A stretch of 64,000 nucleotides of DNA from Acidipropionibacterium sp. (GCA_022647765.1 JALCLH010000004.1:291822-355821), one strand, 5' to 3'. Shown: positions 1 through 10,168, numbered from the stretch's first letter. Notes: generated by a model from the letters alone, not told the origin. Numbers and translations are program-made.

Positions 1-1758
1 TGACTTGAGCTCGGCGATGTCATCGGTGACCGACAACAGCCTCACCCGTGCCGCATAAGCGGCGGCGTACCGCTCGTCCGGCTCCGCGGTGAGCACCGGC
101 TCGACCAGCAGCGCCACCTCCAGCTGCTTGACCACCGGGTCCTCGGTGGCCTCGGCCACCGCCTGGGCCCATCCCTGCTCGGTGACCGGAACCCGGCCCA
201 CCGTTTCGAAGACCGCCCGGTAGGCGGGGTGGCGGAAGTCCTCGGGCTCCACCAGGTCCCAGTCGGCGTCGAACAGCCGGGGATACTGCAGCACCAGTTT
301 TAGCAGCCCCCGCTCGGCGGCAAGACGCCGATCGGCCGGATCCGGCCAGGGCATCGAGGGCTTCGGCTCCCGCTGAGCAGAAGCAGGAACAGGGTCCGGG
401 ACGACGGTGAGATTCGGCCTGCCGTTCGTGCCACCAGCCGGCTTGCGCCTGGCCCGAGCGACCTCGCGGCGCACGTCGTCGATGTCCATCCCGACGATCT
501 GGGAGAGCTCACGGATGTATCCGTCCACCAAGGAGGAGTCGCGAATGCTGGTCACCAGCGGAGCCGCCGCCCGCACCGCGGCGACCCGGCCGTCGGCGCG
601 GTCCAGGTCGAAGCCGTGCACGACGTTGTCCATCACATAGCGGTAGAGCGGGATGCGCCGGGCGACCAGCTCGCGGACCGCCTCGGGGCCGTGGGCCAAC
701 CTCAGATCGCACGGGTCCAGACCGTTCGGCTCCACGGCGACATAGGTCTGGGAGACGAACTCGGAATCCCCCTGGTACACCTTCAAGGCGGCCTTCTGAC
801 CGGCGGCGTCGCCGTCGAAGGTGAACACCACCTCCCCCGACAGAGCGCCGTTGTTGCCCATCAGACGGGACAGCAGCCGGGCGTGGTCGGTGCCGAAAGC
901 AGTGCCGCAGGCGGCGACCGCGGTGTCCACCCCGGACAGGTGCGCGGCCATCACGTCGGTGTAGCCCTCCATCACCACCGCCTGGCGCTTCTTGCCGATG
1001 TTGGAGCGCGACAGGTCCAGGCCGTAGAGCACATGCGACTTCTTGTAGACCGGCGTCTCGGGGGTGTTGATGTACTTGGCGGGAAGCCGGTCGTCGTCGT
1101 AGACCCGGCGTCCCCCGAATCCCAGCACCGACTTGCCCGAGTCCTTGATCGGCCACAGCACCCGGCCCTGGAAGAAGTCCCAGCCCTTCTCCCGCACCAG
1201 TCCGGCGCTCACCAGCGCCTTGGGACTGAACCCCTTGGACAGCAGGTGGTCCCTCAGCACGTGGCCGCCGCGCGGGGCGTAGCCGATGTGAAACATCTCG
1301 GCCGCCTGGCGGTCGAACCCGCGACCATCCATGAACTGGCGAGCGATAAGACCCTCGGGCGAGGTGACCTGCTTCTGGTAGAACTCCGCGGCGGCGTCGT
1401 TGGCCTCGAGGATCTGCATCCGCAGGCCCGGCTCGATACCGGGACGCCCGTCGTCGATGATGCGCAGCTGCACCCCCACCTTGTCGGCCAGCCGCTGGAC
1501 GGCCTCCACGAAGGTGAGATTGTCGATCTTCTCGACGAAGGTGATGACGTCGCCGCCCTCGCCGCAGCCGAAGCAGTAGAACAGGCCGCGCGAGGGCGTC
1601 ACCTGGAAGCTGGGAGTGCGCTCGTCGTGGAAAGGGCACAACCCCTTGAGGGAGCCCCCGCCGGCATTGCGCAGCTGGACGTACTCGCCCACCACCTCAT
1701 CGATCCTGGCCCGCTCGCGGACCAGCGCGATGTCCTCCTCGTTGATCCGTCCGGCCAT
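1..1758 (-). CDS. dnaG: DNA primase DnaG (partial, C-terminus beyond window edge)
   Basis: Primase makes the RNA primers for chromosome replication. The reading frame is open from the ATG at 1758 to the window edge (586 codons). Residues 41-65 form a CHC2 zinc finger (CPFH at 41-44, CFGC at 62-65). The catalytic TOPRIM core is visible as EGYTDV near residue 264 and FDGDAAG near 312. A proline-rich linker near residues 440-470 leads into the helicase-binding C-terminal region, whose end is cut off. It is divergent from the permease gene at 1877. Family assignment is secure. Confidence 0.97.
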   Translation of the reverse strand, partial: MAGRINEEDIALVRERARIDEVVGEYVQLRNAGGGSLKGLCPFHDERTPSFQVTPSRGLFYCFGCGEGGDVITFVEKIDNLTFVEAVQRLADKVGVQLRIIDDGRPGIEPGLRMQILEANDAAAEFYQKQVTSPEGLIARQFMDGRGFDRQAAEMFHIGYAPRGGHVLRDHLLSKGFSPKALVSAGLVREKGWDFFQGRVLWPIKDSGKSVLGFGGRRVYDDDRLPAKYINTPETPVYKKSHVLYGLDLSRSNIGKKRQAVVMEGYTDVMAAHLSGVDTAVAACGTAFGTDHARLLSRLMGNNGALSGEVVFTFDGDAAGQKAALKVYQGDSEFVSQTYVAVEPNGLDPCDLRLAHGPEAVRELVARRIPLYRYVMDNVVHGFDLDRADGRVAAVRAAAPLVTSIRDSSLVDGYIRELSQIVGMDIDDVRREVARARRKPAGGTNGRPNLTVVPDPVPASAQREPKPSMPWPDPADRRLAAERGLLKLVLQYPRLFDADWDLVEPEDFRHPAYRAVFETVGRVPVTEQGWAQAVAEATEDPVVKQLEVALLVEPVLTAEPDERYAAAYAARVRLLSVTDDIAELKS

Positions 1759-1876
1759 GGGTCCACATCCTAATGCGCTCTGCACTATCCACATGCCGCC
1801 CCGCCGCCGGCCGATTCCGGGGAAAGTGGGGGCCCGGAAGCGATCGCCATCGGCCCCGGTGCGATAAGACTGCCTG

Positions 1877-2635
1877 GTGACCATCAACCCGACCTGGCAG
1901 CTGGCCCTTGCTCTGGTCCTGCTGATGGCACTCACCGTGCTGGCCTCGAGGATCGGACGCCTGGGCATCGGGAAGGCCTCGGTGGCCGCGACGGTGCGCG
2001 CGGTGATCCAGCTAGCCGCCGTCTCGCTGATCCTCGCCTACGCCTTGCGGCACATGTGGGCGGCGGCAGCCTTCACGGTGCTGATGTTCGCGGTGGCGGT
2101 GCGCACCACCGCCAAGCGCACCGAGGTCGGGCGCGCCTGGCCGTGGACGGCGCTGGCGATGGCTGCCGGCATCCTTCCGGTGCTGATCGTCGTCTTCGCG
2201 ACCGGCGCCGCACCCCTCACTCCGGCCTCTGTGATCCCGCTGGCGGGAATCATCATCGGCAATGTGATGAACGGCCATACCCTCAGCGGACGCCGGCTCT
2301 ACCCCGAACTGCGCGAGAACATCGGAGCCTACGAGGCGGCCCTCTCGCTGGGGCTGACGCGCCCGGTGGCGATCCAGATGGTGACCGAGACCAGCCTCAC
2401 CGAGGCGATCATCCCGACCGTCGACAACACCCGCACGGTCGGACTGGTGACCCTGCCCGGGGCCTTCGTCGGCGTCCTGCTGGGCGGCGGCTCCGCGCTT
2501 CAGGCCGGCGCCGCCCAGGTGCTCGTGCTGATCGGCATCCTCGCCGGGCAGGCGATCACCGTGGTGGTCGCGCACTACTTCGTCTGCCAGGCGAGGCTGC
2601 TGCCGGCCGACCTCCGGGAGAAGCTGCACCTCTAG
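1877..2635 (+). CDS. FetB/YbbM-type ABC transporter permease
   Basis: The 252-residue protein is almost entirely hydrophobic, with about seven predicted membrane segments. It begins LALALVLLMALTVLASRIGR and contains the family's long conserved stretch around residues 110-175 (GNVMNGHTLSG, SLGLTRPVAIQMVTETSLTE). This matches the UPF0014/FetB permeases, which in E. coli pair with the ATPase FetA in iron or metal homeostasis. The start is GTG. No ATP-binding partner lies next to it, which is unusual because fetA and fetB are normally adjacent. The substrate cannot be read from sequence. It converges on dgt with a gap of about 20 bp. Confidence 0.85.
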   Translation: MTINPTWQLALALVLLMALTVLASRIGRLGIGKASVAATVRAVIQLAAVSLILAYALRHMWAAAAFTVLMFAVAVRTTAKRTEVGRAWPWTALAMAAGILPVLIVVFATGAAPLTPASVIPLAGIIIGNVMNGHTLSGRRLYPELRENIGAYEAALSLGLTRPVAIQMVTETSLTEAIIPTVDNTRTVGLVTLPGAFVGVLLGGGSALQAGAAQVLVLIGILAGQAITVVVAHYFVCQARLLPADLREKLHL

Positions 2636-2656
2636 AACCCCCGACCCCAGCTCCTC

Positions 2657-3775
2657 CTAGAACCCCCTCCCCAACCCCCGAGGCAGCCGCGCGCGATCCC
2701 AGCCGAGCAGCTGCTCGGCGCAGCTGAAGGCGAACTGGTCGGTCATCCCGGCGACATAGGCCACCACCTGGTGCACCCGGTCGGCATCGGTGGACAGAAA
2801 CTCCTGCGGCACCAACTCCAGATGCTCCAGGTAGTAGCCGACCAGCCCGCGCAGCACCTCGACGACGACCGCGCCCTGGGCCTGGGACTCCGGTCGAGTG
2901 TAGATCCGCTCGTAGTTGAACCGGCGCATCCCGGCGAGTGCGTCGGCGGCCTCGGCGTCCATCGACACCTCGCCGGTGGCGCAGGTGGTGTCGATCACCG
3001 CGTCGATGAGGGTGGACAGCTGACTGCGGCGGGAGTCCCCGACGATCCTGCGCACCGATTCCGGCAGCTCCCCGATGGTGACGATGCCGGCCCGCTGGGC
3101 GTCCTCCAGGTCGTGGGCGCAGTAGGCGATCCGGTCGGCGAAGGAGACCACCTCCCCCTCCACCGTCATCGGCGCCGGTCGCGACCAGGAGTGGTTGCGG
3201 ATCGCGTCGAGGGTCTCGGCGCACAGGTTGAGGGAGACCAGGGCGACGTCGGCCCCCCACACGGCATGGTCGAATCCTTCCGGCAGGAAGGCGTCGAAAG
3301 CCTCCTCGGAGGCGTGCCCACCGGGCCCGTGGCCGCAGTCGTGACCCAGCGCCATGGCATCGGCCAGGGTGACATTGGCGCCGATCCCGGCGGCGATCGA
3401 CCGGGCCACCTGGGCGACCTCCAGGGCATGGGTGAGACGGGTGCGCTGATGGTCGGTGGGGTGGACGACGACCTGCGTCTTGCCGGCCAGCCTGCGGAAG
3501 GCGGTGGAGTGGACGATCCTGTCCCGGTCCCGCTCGAAACAGGTCCGTCTGGGATCGGGCGCCTCGGGGATGGCCCGGTTCCCGGCGCCATGGGCCAGTG
3601 CCGCTCCGGGGCGCAGGGTGGCGGCCTCGCGCTGCTCGCGGATCTCCCGGTCCACCGCCGGTCCGCACTCCAGATGCGCTGTCGCCGCCGAATGGCACCG
3701 GACGATCCCGCCATCATCGGTATGGCCGGTCATGGTGCTGGCCCAGGCGCGGGCTCGATATGAGGGTTCAGCCAT
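2657..3775 (-). CDS. dgt: Deoxyguanosinetriphosphate triphosphohydrolase (dGTPase)-like HD protein
   Basis: This HD-domain hydrolase removes triphosphate from dGTP or other dNTPs. I chose the ATG at 3775 (MAEPSYR, 372 residues), although the frame stays open further upstream. Metal ligands are visible as H116 (in RLTHALEV) and H145-D146 (in MALGHDCGHGPGGH). FRRLAGKTQV near residue 93 is the usual substrate-binding stretch. The order dgt near dnaG is conserved in actinobacteria, as in Mycobacterium. Confidence 0.93.
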   Translation of the reverse strand: MAEPSYRARAWASTMTGHTDDGGIVRCHSAATAHLECGPAVDREIREQREAATLRPGAALAHGAGNRAIPEAPDPRRTCFERDRDRIVHSTAFRRLAGKTQVVVHPTDHQRTRLTHALEVAQVARSIAAGIGANVTLADAMALGHDCGHGPGGHASEEAFDAFLPEGFDHAVWGADVALVSLNLCAETLDAIRNHSWSRPAPMTVEGEVVSFADRIAYCAHDLEDAQRAGIVTIGELPESVRRIVGDSRRSQLSTLIDAVIDTTCATGEVSMDAEAADALAGMRRFNYERIYTRPESQAQGAVVVEVLRGLVGYYLEHLELVPQEFLSTDADRVHQVVAYVAGMTDQFAFSCAEQLLGWDRARLPRGLGRGF

Positions 3776-3859
3776 GGACCCAGCATGCCAAAGACCCCAC
3801 GGCGATGAGCCAGCCACTATCCTTGGAGAACTCTCCTCAGTCGGCACGAAGGGACGCTC

Positions 3860-4477
3860 ATGTCGCAGGATCCGTGGGACCCCGGGGCTCACCAGTCTGA
3901 TCCCCGCCGCTCCCAGGACCCCAGCTGGGACGAACCGACCTGACAGCTCGGCGCTCCCTATGAGCCGACCCTCCCCTATCCACCCGGCCCCTCGCAGCAA
4001 CAGTGGTCCTCGCAGTCCCCCTACCAGCCCCAGCCCTTCGTCTATCAGGCATCGGCGCCCTCTCAGCCGCCCGAGGCGGGCTGGTCCTGGACGCCGCCCG
4101 AGGAGCGCTCCGCCAAGGGAACCGTCTCGCTGTGCCTGGCGATCATCGCCGTGGTGATCTCATCGATTCTCAGCTGGATCGGCGGAATGTCGATGGCCCG
4201 GCTCATCATGATGGACGACGGGTCCTGGGACCAGGATGTCGACTATGCGACCTTCGATCCGACCACCGAGGCCGAGTTCATGAGGTCGGTCTACACATTC
4301 CTGGGGCAACTCGTCCCGACCGGACTGGGCATCGCCGCCCTGGTGATCGGCATCCTGGCGTGCCAGCACCGCAGCTCGCGGGGAACGGGAATCGCCGCGA
4401 TCATCATCTCGGTGATCGCCCCGATGCTCTCCTGCTTCGTGTTCATCGTGGCGATGGTGCCCATTCTGGAGGGGTGA
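3860..4477 (+). pseudogene. Pro/Gln-rich membrane protein (DUF4190-like), interrupted by in-frame TGA
   Basis: From the ATG at 3860 the frame reads MSQDPWDPG and on through DEPT, then meets a TGA at 3941-3943. The same frame continues without another stop to 4477. The continuation is a Pro/Gln/Ser-rich segment, a first membrane helix (TVSLCLAIIAVVISSILSWI), a short acidic loop, and two further hydrophobic segments. This layout (disordered proline-rich N-terminus plus hydrophobic C-terminus) is common in actinobacterial DUF4190-like proteins. There is no start codon between the stop and the first helix, so the gene is either broken or carries a base error at 3941. Function is unknown. Confidence 0.6.
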
Positions 4478-4533
4478 GACGCCGTCCGTCCCGGCTCTGC
4501 GGAGGCCGGTCGACCTTCGGAGTATCAGCAGTA

Positions 4534-5682
4534 TCAGCCCCCGGAGACGCCGAGCTCGGCGCCCGAGATGTCGGCGTCGTCCAGGGTGCGCCCGTCCAGC
4601 CATCCGGTCGGCATGACGACCTTGCGGCGCGGGCTGCCCTGGCGTCCGCGGGGGCGCCCCAGCTCCTTGACCGGGAACGGCGCGTCGGCGTCCAGGGTGG
4701 CCAGCAGGGCGTCCAGCTCCTCGAAGCTGGAGATCGTGCCCAGCGCATGGCGGGTCTCCCCGCCGACCGGGAATCCCTTGAGGTACCAGGCCATGTGCTT
4801 GCGCATGTCGACCAGCCCGTGCGGCCCCTCGTAGCGGACCAGCAGCTCGGCGTGACGCCGAATCATCGCCGCCACCTCTCCCAGGCTCGGCAGGGTGCGG
4901 GTCCGGCGGCCGGCGAAGGCGTCGGCCAGGTCGCGGAACAGCCAGGGCCGGCCCAGGCAGCCCCGCCCCACCTCGACCCCGGCGCACCCGGTGCGCCGCA
5001 CCATCTCGAGGGCGTCGGAGGCCTCCCAGACATCGCCATTGCCGAGCACCGGGATGCCGACCGTCTCGACCAGCCGGGCGATGGCGTCCCAATGGGAGTG
5101 GCCGGCATAGGCCTCGGCCACCGTGCGACCGTGCAGGCACACGGCTGCGGCACCGGCGTCGGCGGCGATCCGCGCCGAGTCCAGGTAGGTGGTGTGGTCG
5201 TCGTCGATGCCGATCCGGGTCTTGACGGTCACCGGCACGCCGTGCCGGTCGGCGGCCTCCACGGCGGCGCGCACCACCTCGGCGAACCTGTCGCACTTCC
5301 AGGGCAGCACTCCCCCGCCGCCCTTGCGGGTCACCTTGGGCACCGGACAGCCGAAGTTGAGATCGACATGGTTGACGCCGAACCGCTCGCACAGGATCTC
5401 GGTGGCCTCACGGATCATGCCCGGATCCACCCCGTAGAGCTGCACCGAGCGGACCTTCTCGATGTCGGCGAAGCGCAGCATCTCCTCGGTCTTGTGATCC
5501 CCGTAGACCAGGCCGCGGGAGGTGATCATCTCGCAGACGTAGAGGCCCGCCCCCTGCTCGGCGCACAGCTGCCGGAAGGCGGCATTGGTGACGCCGGCCA
5601 TCGGCGCGAGCGCCACCGGGGTGGCGGCGACGACCCGTCCGCCCGAGGGCGCGGTGAAGACAAGAGGGGGCACAACAGGCAC
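4534..5682 (-). CDS. dusB: tRNA-dihydrouridine synthase (DusB family)
   Basis: This FMN enzyme reduces uridine to dihydrouridine in tRNA D-loops. The 382-residue protein has the FMN-binding start VALAPMAGVTNAAFR (residues 24-38), the catalytic cysteine in DLNFGCPVPKV (C112), VKTRIGIDDD, and the phosphate-binding LGNGDV. The C-terminal helical tRNA-binding domain is present, with KHMAWYLKG typical of the family. The C-terminus carries a short basic GRPRGRQGS extension. It is convergent with the interrupted membrane gene and is preceded by the dispersed palindrome at 5722-5798. Confidence 0.95.
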   Translation of the reverse strand: MPVVPPLVFTAPSGGRVVAATPVALAPMAGVTNAAFRQLCAEQGAGLYVCEMITSRGLVYGDHKTEEMLRFADIEKVRSVQLYGVDPGMIREATEILCERFGVNHVDLNFGCPVPKVTRKGGGGVLPWKCDRFAEVVRAAVEAADRHGVPVTVKTRIGIDDDHTTYLDSARIAADAGAAAVCLHGRTVAEAYAGHSHWDAIARLVETVGIPVLGNGDVWEASDALEMVRRTGCAGVEVGRGCLGRPWLFRDLADAFAGRRTRTLPSLGEVAAMIRRHAELLVRYEGPHGLVDMRKHMAWYLKGFPVGGETRHALGTISSFEELDALLATLDADAPFPVKELGRPRGRQGSPRRKVVMPTGWLDGRTLDDADISGAELGVSGG

Positions 5683-5721
5683 CGCGCCATGATATCCGCG
5701 GCCTCAACCACAGAGGCGAAC

Positions 5722-5798
5722 GGTCCCGATCACTCCCGACACACCGTGATCCTGCGCCCGCACTGCGCAAACAGGCCCTATCGGGAGTGATCGGGACC
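5722..5798 (-). repeat. 77-bp dispersed palindromic element, copy 1
   Basis: Perfect 18-bp terminal inverted repeats (GGTCCCGATCACTCCCGA at 5722-5739 and its complement at 5781-5798) enclose a conserved 41-bp centre. It is inverted relative to the copies at 16200 and 52070. It lies between the divergent dusB start and the 3' end of sdhB. No T-run follows, so it does not look like a simple terminator. Confidence 0.9.
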
Positions 5799-5810
5799 AC
5801 CCGCCTCACA

Positions 5811-6563
5811 TCAATCGTCCCTGCGTCCCCTGAAACCGGCGCGCAGCCGCTCCCGGTTGACCGCGGCCACCGCCGACAGCGGAATCCCGGCCGGGCAGAC
5901 CTCGGCGCACTCGCCGTACAGCGAGCAGGGCCCGAAATGCTCGTCCAGGGCGTCGACCATCCGCCGGGCGCGGCGCCCGCGCTCCTGGCGGCCCTGGGGC
6001 ATCATCGCCAGATGGGCCAGCTCGGCCCCGGCGAAGAGCATCGCGGCACCGTTCGGGCAGGCCGCCACGCAGGCCCCGCAGCCGATGCAGGCGGCGAAGT
6101 CGAGAGCGCGCTCGGCCACCTGATGGGGCTCGGGAATCGCGTCGGCGTCCGGGGCGGTTCCGGTCATCACGTCGACGGTGCCTCCGGCGCGGACCAGGGC
6201 GTCCAGTCCGGACCGGTCCACCGCCAGGTCGCGGATCACCGGGAAGGCGGCGGACCGGAAGGGTTCGAGCCGGAAGTGGGTGACGCCGGGAAAGGCCCGC
6301 AGGTGCTGCCGGCAGGCCGGAGTGTGCGGCACCGGGCCGTGCGGCGTCCCGTTGACGACGAAGCCGCAGGACCCGCAGACCCCCTCGCGGCAGTCGGACT
6401 CGAAGACCACCGGCTCGCCGCCCTGCTCGACGATCTGGTCGTTGAGCCGGTCCAGCAGCTCCAGCAGACTCATCTCCGCGGTGGCGTCCTCGACGGTGTG
6501 GCTCTCGAAGTGCCCGGTCGCGCGCGGTCCGTTCTGGCGCCAAATCTCCAGTGTGATCCTCAT
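5811..6563 (-). CDS. sdhB: Succinate dehydrogenase/fumarate reductase iron-sulfur subunit
   Basis: The 250-residue subunit passes electrons between the flavoprotein and the membrane quinone site. It has the plant-ferredoxin 2Fe-2S cluster motif ([10 protein letters not shown], plus a later Cys in HTPAC) and the bacterial ferredoxin motifs [15 protein letters not shown] and [12 protein letters not shown] for the 4Fe-4S and 3Fe-4S clusters. The start ATG overlaps the sdhA stop (ATGA), as expected for a translationally coupled sdhCAB operon. In propionibacteria the same complex can work in the fumarate-reducing direction during propionic fermentation; that role is an inference. Confidence 0.95.
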   Translation of the reverse strand: MRITLEIWRQNGPRATGHFESHTVEDATAEMSLLELLDRLNDQIVEQGGEPVVFESDCREGVCGSCGFVVNGTPHGPVPHTPACRQHLRAFPGVTHFRLEPFRSAAFPVIRDLAVDRSGLDALVRAGGTVDVMTGTAPDADAIPEPHQVAERALDFAACIGCGACVAACPNGAAMLFAGAELAHLAMMPQGRQERGRRARRMVDALDEHFGPCSLYGECAEVCPAGIPLSAVAAVNRERLRAGFRGRRDD

Positions 6564-8495
6564 CGGTAGTCCCTCACCTGCAGCTTGATCAGCGAGAAGT
6601 CCAGCGGCTCGCTGTGGCGGACGTGGTCGCCGGCGGGGGTCGTCTGCCAGGCCGACACGAACCGCCAGTGGTCGTCGTCGCGCCGGGCCTCGCCCTCCTC
6701 GGTGGCGTACTCGGTGCGGAAGTGGGCCCCGGCGGACTCCTTGCGGTCCAGGGCGTCCAGGATCATCAGTTCGCCGAGTTCGATGAAGTCGGCCACCCGC
6801 CCGGCCCTCTCCAATTCCTGGTTGAGCCGGTCCCCCTCCCCGACCACCAGGACGTCGTCCCAGAACTCGGTGCGCAGCGCGCGGACCTTCTCCAGACCCT
6901 CGAGGAGCCCCTGCTCGTCGCGGCTGACCCCGCAGTGGTCGTAGAGAATGTCCCCCAGCTTGCGGTGGAACCACTCGGGACGGTGATGCCCGCCCACCGC
7001 CAGCAGCCGTTGGACCCGGCGTCTCACCTGACCGACGGCTTCGACCGCCTCCGGGGCGTCGGCGTCCAGGGGCAGCCGTGCCGACCAGCCCCGCCAGGTA
7101 GTTCGGCACGGACCGGGGCAGGGTGAACCAGCCGTCGACCGACGCCGAGAGCAGCGAGTTGGCGCCCAGCCGGTTCGCGCCGTGATAGTTGTTGGAGGCC
7201 TCGCCGCCGACGAAGAGCCCGGGAATGGTCGACATCTGGTCGTAGTCGACCCACAGCCCGCCCATGGTGAAGTGGGCTCCCGGCGCGATCCTCATCGGGA
7301 CCGTGTAGGGGTCCTCCCCGGTGGCGTCCAGGTACATCTCGAACAGGTTCCCGTAGCGCTCGGCGATGGTGTCGCGCCCCAGCCGGGAAATGGCGTCCCG
7401 GAAATCGAGAAAGACCGAGTTGTGCAGCGGCCCGACGCCGTGCCCCGAGTCGATCTGGCTGCGGGCGTTGCGGGAGGCGATGTCGCGCGGGGTGAGGTTG
7501 CCGAAGGCCGGGTAGCGGCGCTCCAGGTAGTAGTCGCGCTCGGCCTCGGGGATGTCGTTGGCCTCACGGTCGTCGCCGGGGGCGCTGGGCACCCAGATCC
7601 GCCCGTCGTTGCGCAGCGACTCGCTCATCAGGGTGGTCTTGGACTGCCACCTCGAGCTCACCGGCAGCGCGGTGGGGTGGAACTGGACGTAGCACGGGCT
7701 GGCGAAGTAGGCGCCCCGACGGTGGGCCCGCCAGGTGGCGGTGGCATTGGAGTTCATCGCCAGGGTGGACCAGTGGTACACCGACCCGTAGCCGCCGGTG
7801 CACAGGATGACGGCGTGACCGGTCCAGGTGGCGATCTCGCCGCTCAGCAGGTCGCGGGTGACGATCCCCTGGGCGCGACCGCCGGCGACCACCAGGTCGA
7901 GCATCTCGGTGCGGGTGTGCATGGTGACGGTTCCGGCGTCGATCTGCTCCTGGAGGGCCTGGGCGCAGGCCACCTCGAGCTGCTGGCCGGTCTGGCCGCG
8001 GGTGTAGTAGGTGCGCGAGACCTGCACCCCGCCGAAGGAGCGGGTGGCGAGCTGGCCGCCGTACTCGCGGGCGAAGGGCGCGCCGATCGCGTACATGTGG
8101 TCGATGACGCGCACCGACTCGGTGCCCAGCCGCACCGCGTCGGCCTCCCGGCCCCGGTAGTCGCCGCCCTTGACGGTGTCCTTGACGAAGCGGATGAGAG
8201 AGTCCCCGTCGACCTTGCGGGCCCGGGCGGCGTTGATGCCTCCCTGGGCGGCCACCGAGTGGGCCCGGCGAGGCGAGTCGTGGAAGCTGAAGCAGTCGAC
8301 GCGGTAGCCGAGCTGGCCGAGGCTGGCGGCGGCCCCCGCCCCGGCCAGCCCGGTGCCGACCACGATGATCCGCATCTTCCTCCGGTTGGCGGGATTGACC
8401 AGGCGGTACTCGTCCTGACGCCGGGACCAGGCGGTGAGCGGGTCTCCGGGCGGGACGCCGCCGTCCAGCTGGCCGCCGATCCGGTAGCCGGTCAT
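6560..8495 (-). CDS. sdhA: Succinate dehydrogenase/fumarate reductase flavoprotein subunit (one frameshift)
   Basis: This is the catalytic FAD subunit. The N-terminal dinucleotide site is [17 protein letters not shown]. The covalent FAD histidine lies in [13 protein letters not shown], and the active-site region in FHPTALP and [13 protein letters not shown]. The frame breaks near 7076: after NYLAGLVGT the conserved continuation ([11 protein letters not shown], then RRRVQRLL and on to QVRDYR) is in the next frame, which needs one base fewer. Total length is 3n+1, consistent with a single inserted base. The ATG at 8495 overlaps the sdhC stop. I treat it as one gene with a probable sequence error. 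Confidence 0.93.
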
Positions 8496-9277
8496 GAGAT
8501 CACCCCTGCGAGAATGAGGATCGGCAGCGCGCCGTTGCCGATGACGATGGCCAGTGCGACGAGCAGGCCGGCCACCAGCCAGATCCTGCGCAGCCGCGGT
8601 CCGGTGCCGCCGAAGTCGTTGACGACGTTCCAGATCCCCTGGGCCAGATGCACCCCGATGACCAGCATCATGAGGCTGTAGAAGATCGCCATCGGCGGCC
8701 GCGAAAGGCTGGCCACCAGGTTCTGGTAGGCGTAGACGTCGACCTCGTGGCCGCCGGTCCTCACCGGTTCTCGGTACTGGGACGACGCCACCCCGGCGCC
8801 CAGGGTGAGGTCGAGCAGGTGGACGATGACGAAGGCCAGCAGAAGGAATCCGGACAGCAGCATCGTCCGGGCGCCCCAGGTGAGACCCCGCATTCCCTGG
8901 CGGCGGAACCGGCCGCGGCTGCGGCGTCCCCGGATCCAGATGAGGGTGCCCGCCCAGACGTGGGCCGCCAGACAGGCCAGCAGGACCAGTCGCAGGATCC
9001 ACAGCACCCCCTCGTAGGGGATCAGCGGATACAGCAGGGTGCGCAGGAAGGCGGCGTAGGAGTTGTAGTCCTCGGGGCCCATGAAGGCCTTGAGGTTGCC
9101 GATCATGTGCACCAGGACGAACAGCGCGAAGATCGTGCCGGTCGTCGCCATGACGACCTTGAGGGTGACATTCGAGGGACGCGCCCTGCGGCGTTGCGGG
9201 GCCGCGACGGCGTCCCCGTGCATCTCCGTCGTGCCATTGCCAACAGTTCCGCCGGGCATCCGGTCGGTGACGCTCAT
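8492..9277 (-). CDS. sdhC: Succinate dehydrogenase/fumarate reductase cytochrome b subunit
   Basis: This is the membrane anchor and haem/quinone subunit of the sdhCAB operon, of the single-anchor type seen in Bacillus and actinobacteria. The ATG at 9277 ([10 protein letters not shown]) is preferred over the upstream ATG at 9361, giving 261 residues. About five hydrophobic segments are visible, including [40 protein letters not shown] and [20 protein letters not shown]. The histidines in the helices are candidate haem ligands. The gene opens the operon. Confidence 0.9.
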   Translation of the reverse strand: MSVTDRMPGGTVGNGTTEMHGDAVAAPQRRRARPSNVTLKVVMATTGTIFALFVLVHMIGNLKAFMGPEDYNSYAAFLRTLLYPLIPYEGVLWILRLVLLACLAAHVWAGTLIWIRGRRSRGRFRRQGMRGLTWGARTMLLSGFLLLAFVIVHLLDLTLGAGVASSQYREPVRTGGHEVDVYAYQNLVASLSRPPMAIFYSLMMLVIGVHLAQGIWNVVNDFGGTGPRLRRIWLVAGLLVALAIVIGNGALPILILAGVIS

Positions 9278-9381
9278 GGTTTCACTCCGTTCCGCGCCGG
9301 GTCCGACCAATTCTAGGGGACGCCGTGCGGCGCCGGGCGGGATCGGGCCGATCAGCGCCACCCGGCGGGTCTGCGCTGAAA

Positions 9382-10131
9382 CTAGCGGCCCCTGGCGGGG
9401 CCGAGGACCGCGAAGGGATCGGTGACGCGGTAGGCGTCCTCGGTGAACCGCCAGGTGCTCGGCGGCCGGCCGCCCCGGGAGCCGGGCTCGGCACGGGTCC
9501 CGACCCGCTCGATCTGGCCGCGTCGGCGCAGCACCCGGGACAGATTGGTGACGTCGACCTCGTGGCCCAGAACCGCCCGGTAGATGTCGCGCAGGGCGGC
9601 CATGGTGAACTCGCCGGGGGCCAGGGCGAAGGCGATATTGGTGTAGGAGACCTTGCCGCGCAGCCGCTCGGCCCCCTGCTCGACCACCAGGTGGTGGTCG
9701 AAGGCCATCTCGGGCAGGTCTGCGAGGTCCAGCCAGCGCACTCCAGCGGCTCCGGGACTGCTATCAGAGCACGGCACCAGGCCCAGGTAGGCGGTCGCGA
9801 TGGTCCGCTCGAAGGGGTCGCGTCCGGGGTCGGAGAAGGTGGCGAGCTGCTCGCGGTGGCGCAGCGATCCCAGTCCGAGCTGGGCCGACAGGTGCCGGGC
9901 CAGGGCCTCCTCCATCGACTCGGAGACCTCGACCGGGCCGCCGGGCAGCGCCCACATCCCGGCGAAGGGCTCATGGTCGCGGTTCCTGGCCAGCACCTGC
10001 AGCCGCGCGCCGCCCCCAAGGGCGCCCTGTGAACCACCGCCGCCGACCCGCAGCACGACGCCGAGCACCTCGTGGCGGTACTTGGCCACGCCCCGCTGGT
10101 CCCGGAAAGGTGCCCTCATCACGGGTCGCAT
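9382..10131 (-). CDS. nrtR: NrtR-type Nudix transcriptional regulator of NAD biosynthesis
   Basis: This is a 249-residue protein with a Nudix domain (residues about 20-150) and a C-terminal winged helix (about 160-245, ending in [18 protein letters not shown]). The Nudix box is degenerate: [12 protein letters not shown] replaces the catalytic REXXEEXG, so hydrolase activity is unlikely. NrtR proteins sense ADP-ribose or NAD status and repress NAD genes. The gene is divergent from nadABC, and a clear palindrome sits between them at 10146-10168. Start is the ATG at 10131; an in-frame ATG at 10116 is also possible. Confidence 0.88.
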   Translation of the reverse strand: MRPVMRAPFRDQRGVAKYRHEVLGVVLRVGGGGSQGALGGGARLQVLARNRDHEPFAGMWALPGGPVEVSESMEEALARHLSAQLGLGSLRHREQLATFSDPGRDPFERTIATAYLGLVPCSDSSPGAAGVRWLDLADLPEMAFDHHLVVEQGAERLRGKVSYTNIAFALAPGEFTMAALRDIYRAVLGHEVDVTNLSRVLRRRGQIERVGTRAEPGSRGGRPPSTWRFTEDAYRVTDPFAVLGPARGR

Positions 10132-10145
10132 GTTACAGTTCAGAT

Positions 10146-10168
10146 GTTTTCGACTTAGCGTCGAAAAC
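10146..10168. promoter_or_regulatory. Candidate NrtR operator between nrtR and nadA
   Basis: A 23-bp palindrome with perfect 9-bp arms, GTTTTCGAC at 10146-10154 and GTCGAAAAC at 10160-10168, separated by TTAGC. It sits 15 bp upstream of the nrtR start and 47 bp upstream of nadA, the right place to control both. A second, weaker inverted repeat (TCCGAC/GTCGGA) follows at 10171-10187. Confidence 0.65.

Noticed and set aside
3941..3943. TGA read as selenocysteine
   Set aside because: No selenoprotein family match and no SECIS-like hairpin directly downstream; a base error or mutation is simpler.
4003..5790. Long plus-strand open frame opposite dusB
   Set aside because: High-GC shadow frame with repetitive Gly/His/Arg composition and no family motif; dusB on the other strand is clear.
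5722..5798. Palindromic element as a plain rho-independent terminator
   Set aside because: No T-run, the copies keep a conserved centre, and copy 3 is not placed tightly at a gene end.
5811..9002. A single open frame of more than 1000 codons on the minus strand
   Set aside because: It is a chain of sdhB and most of sdhA in one frame plus an antisense-like extension into sdhC. The real genes are recognised by their motifs.
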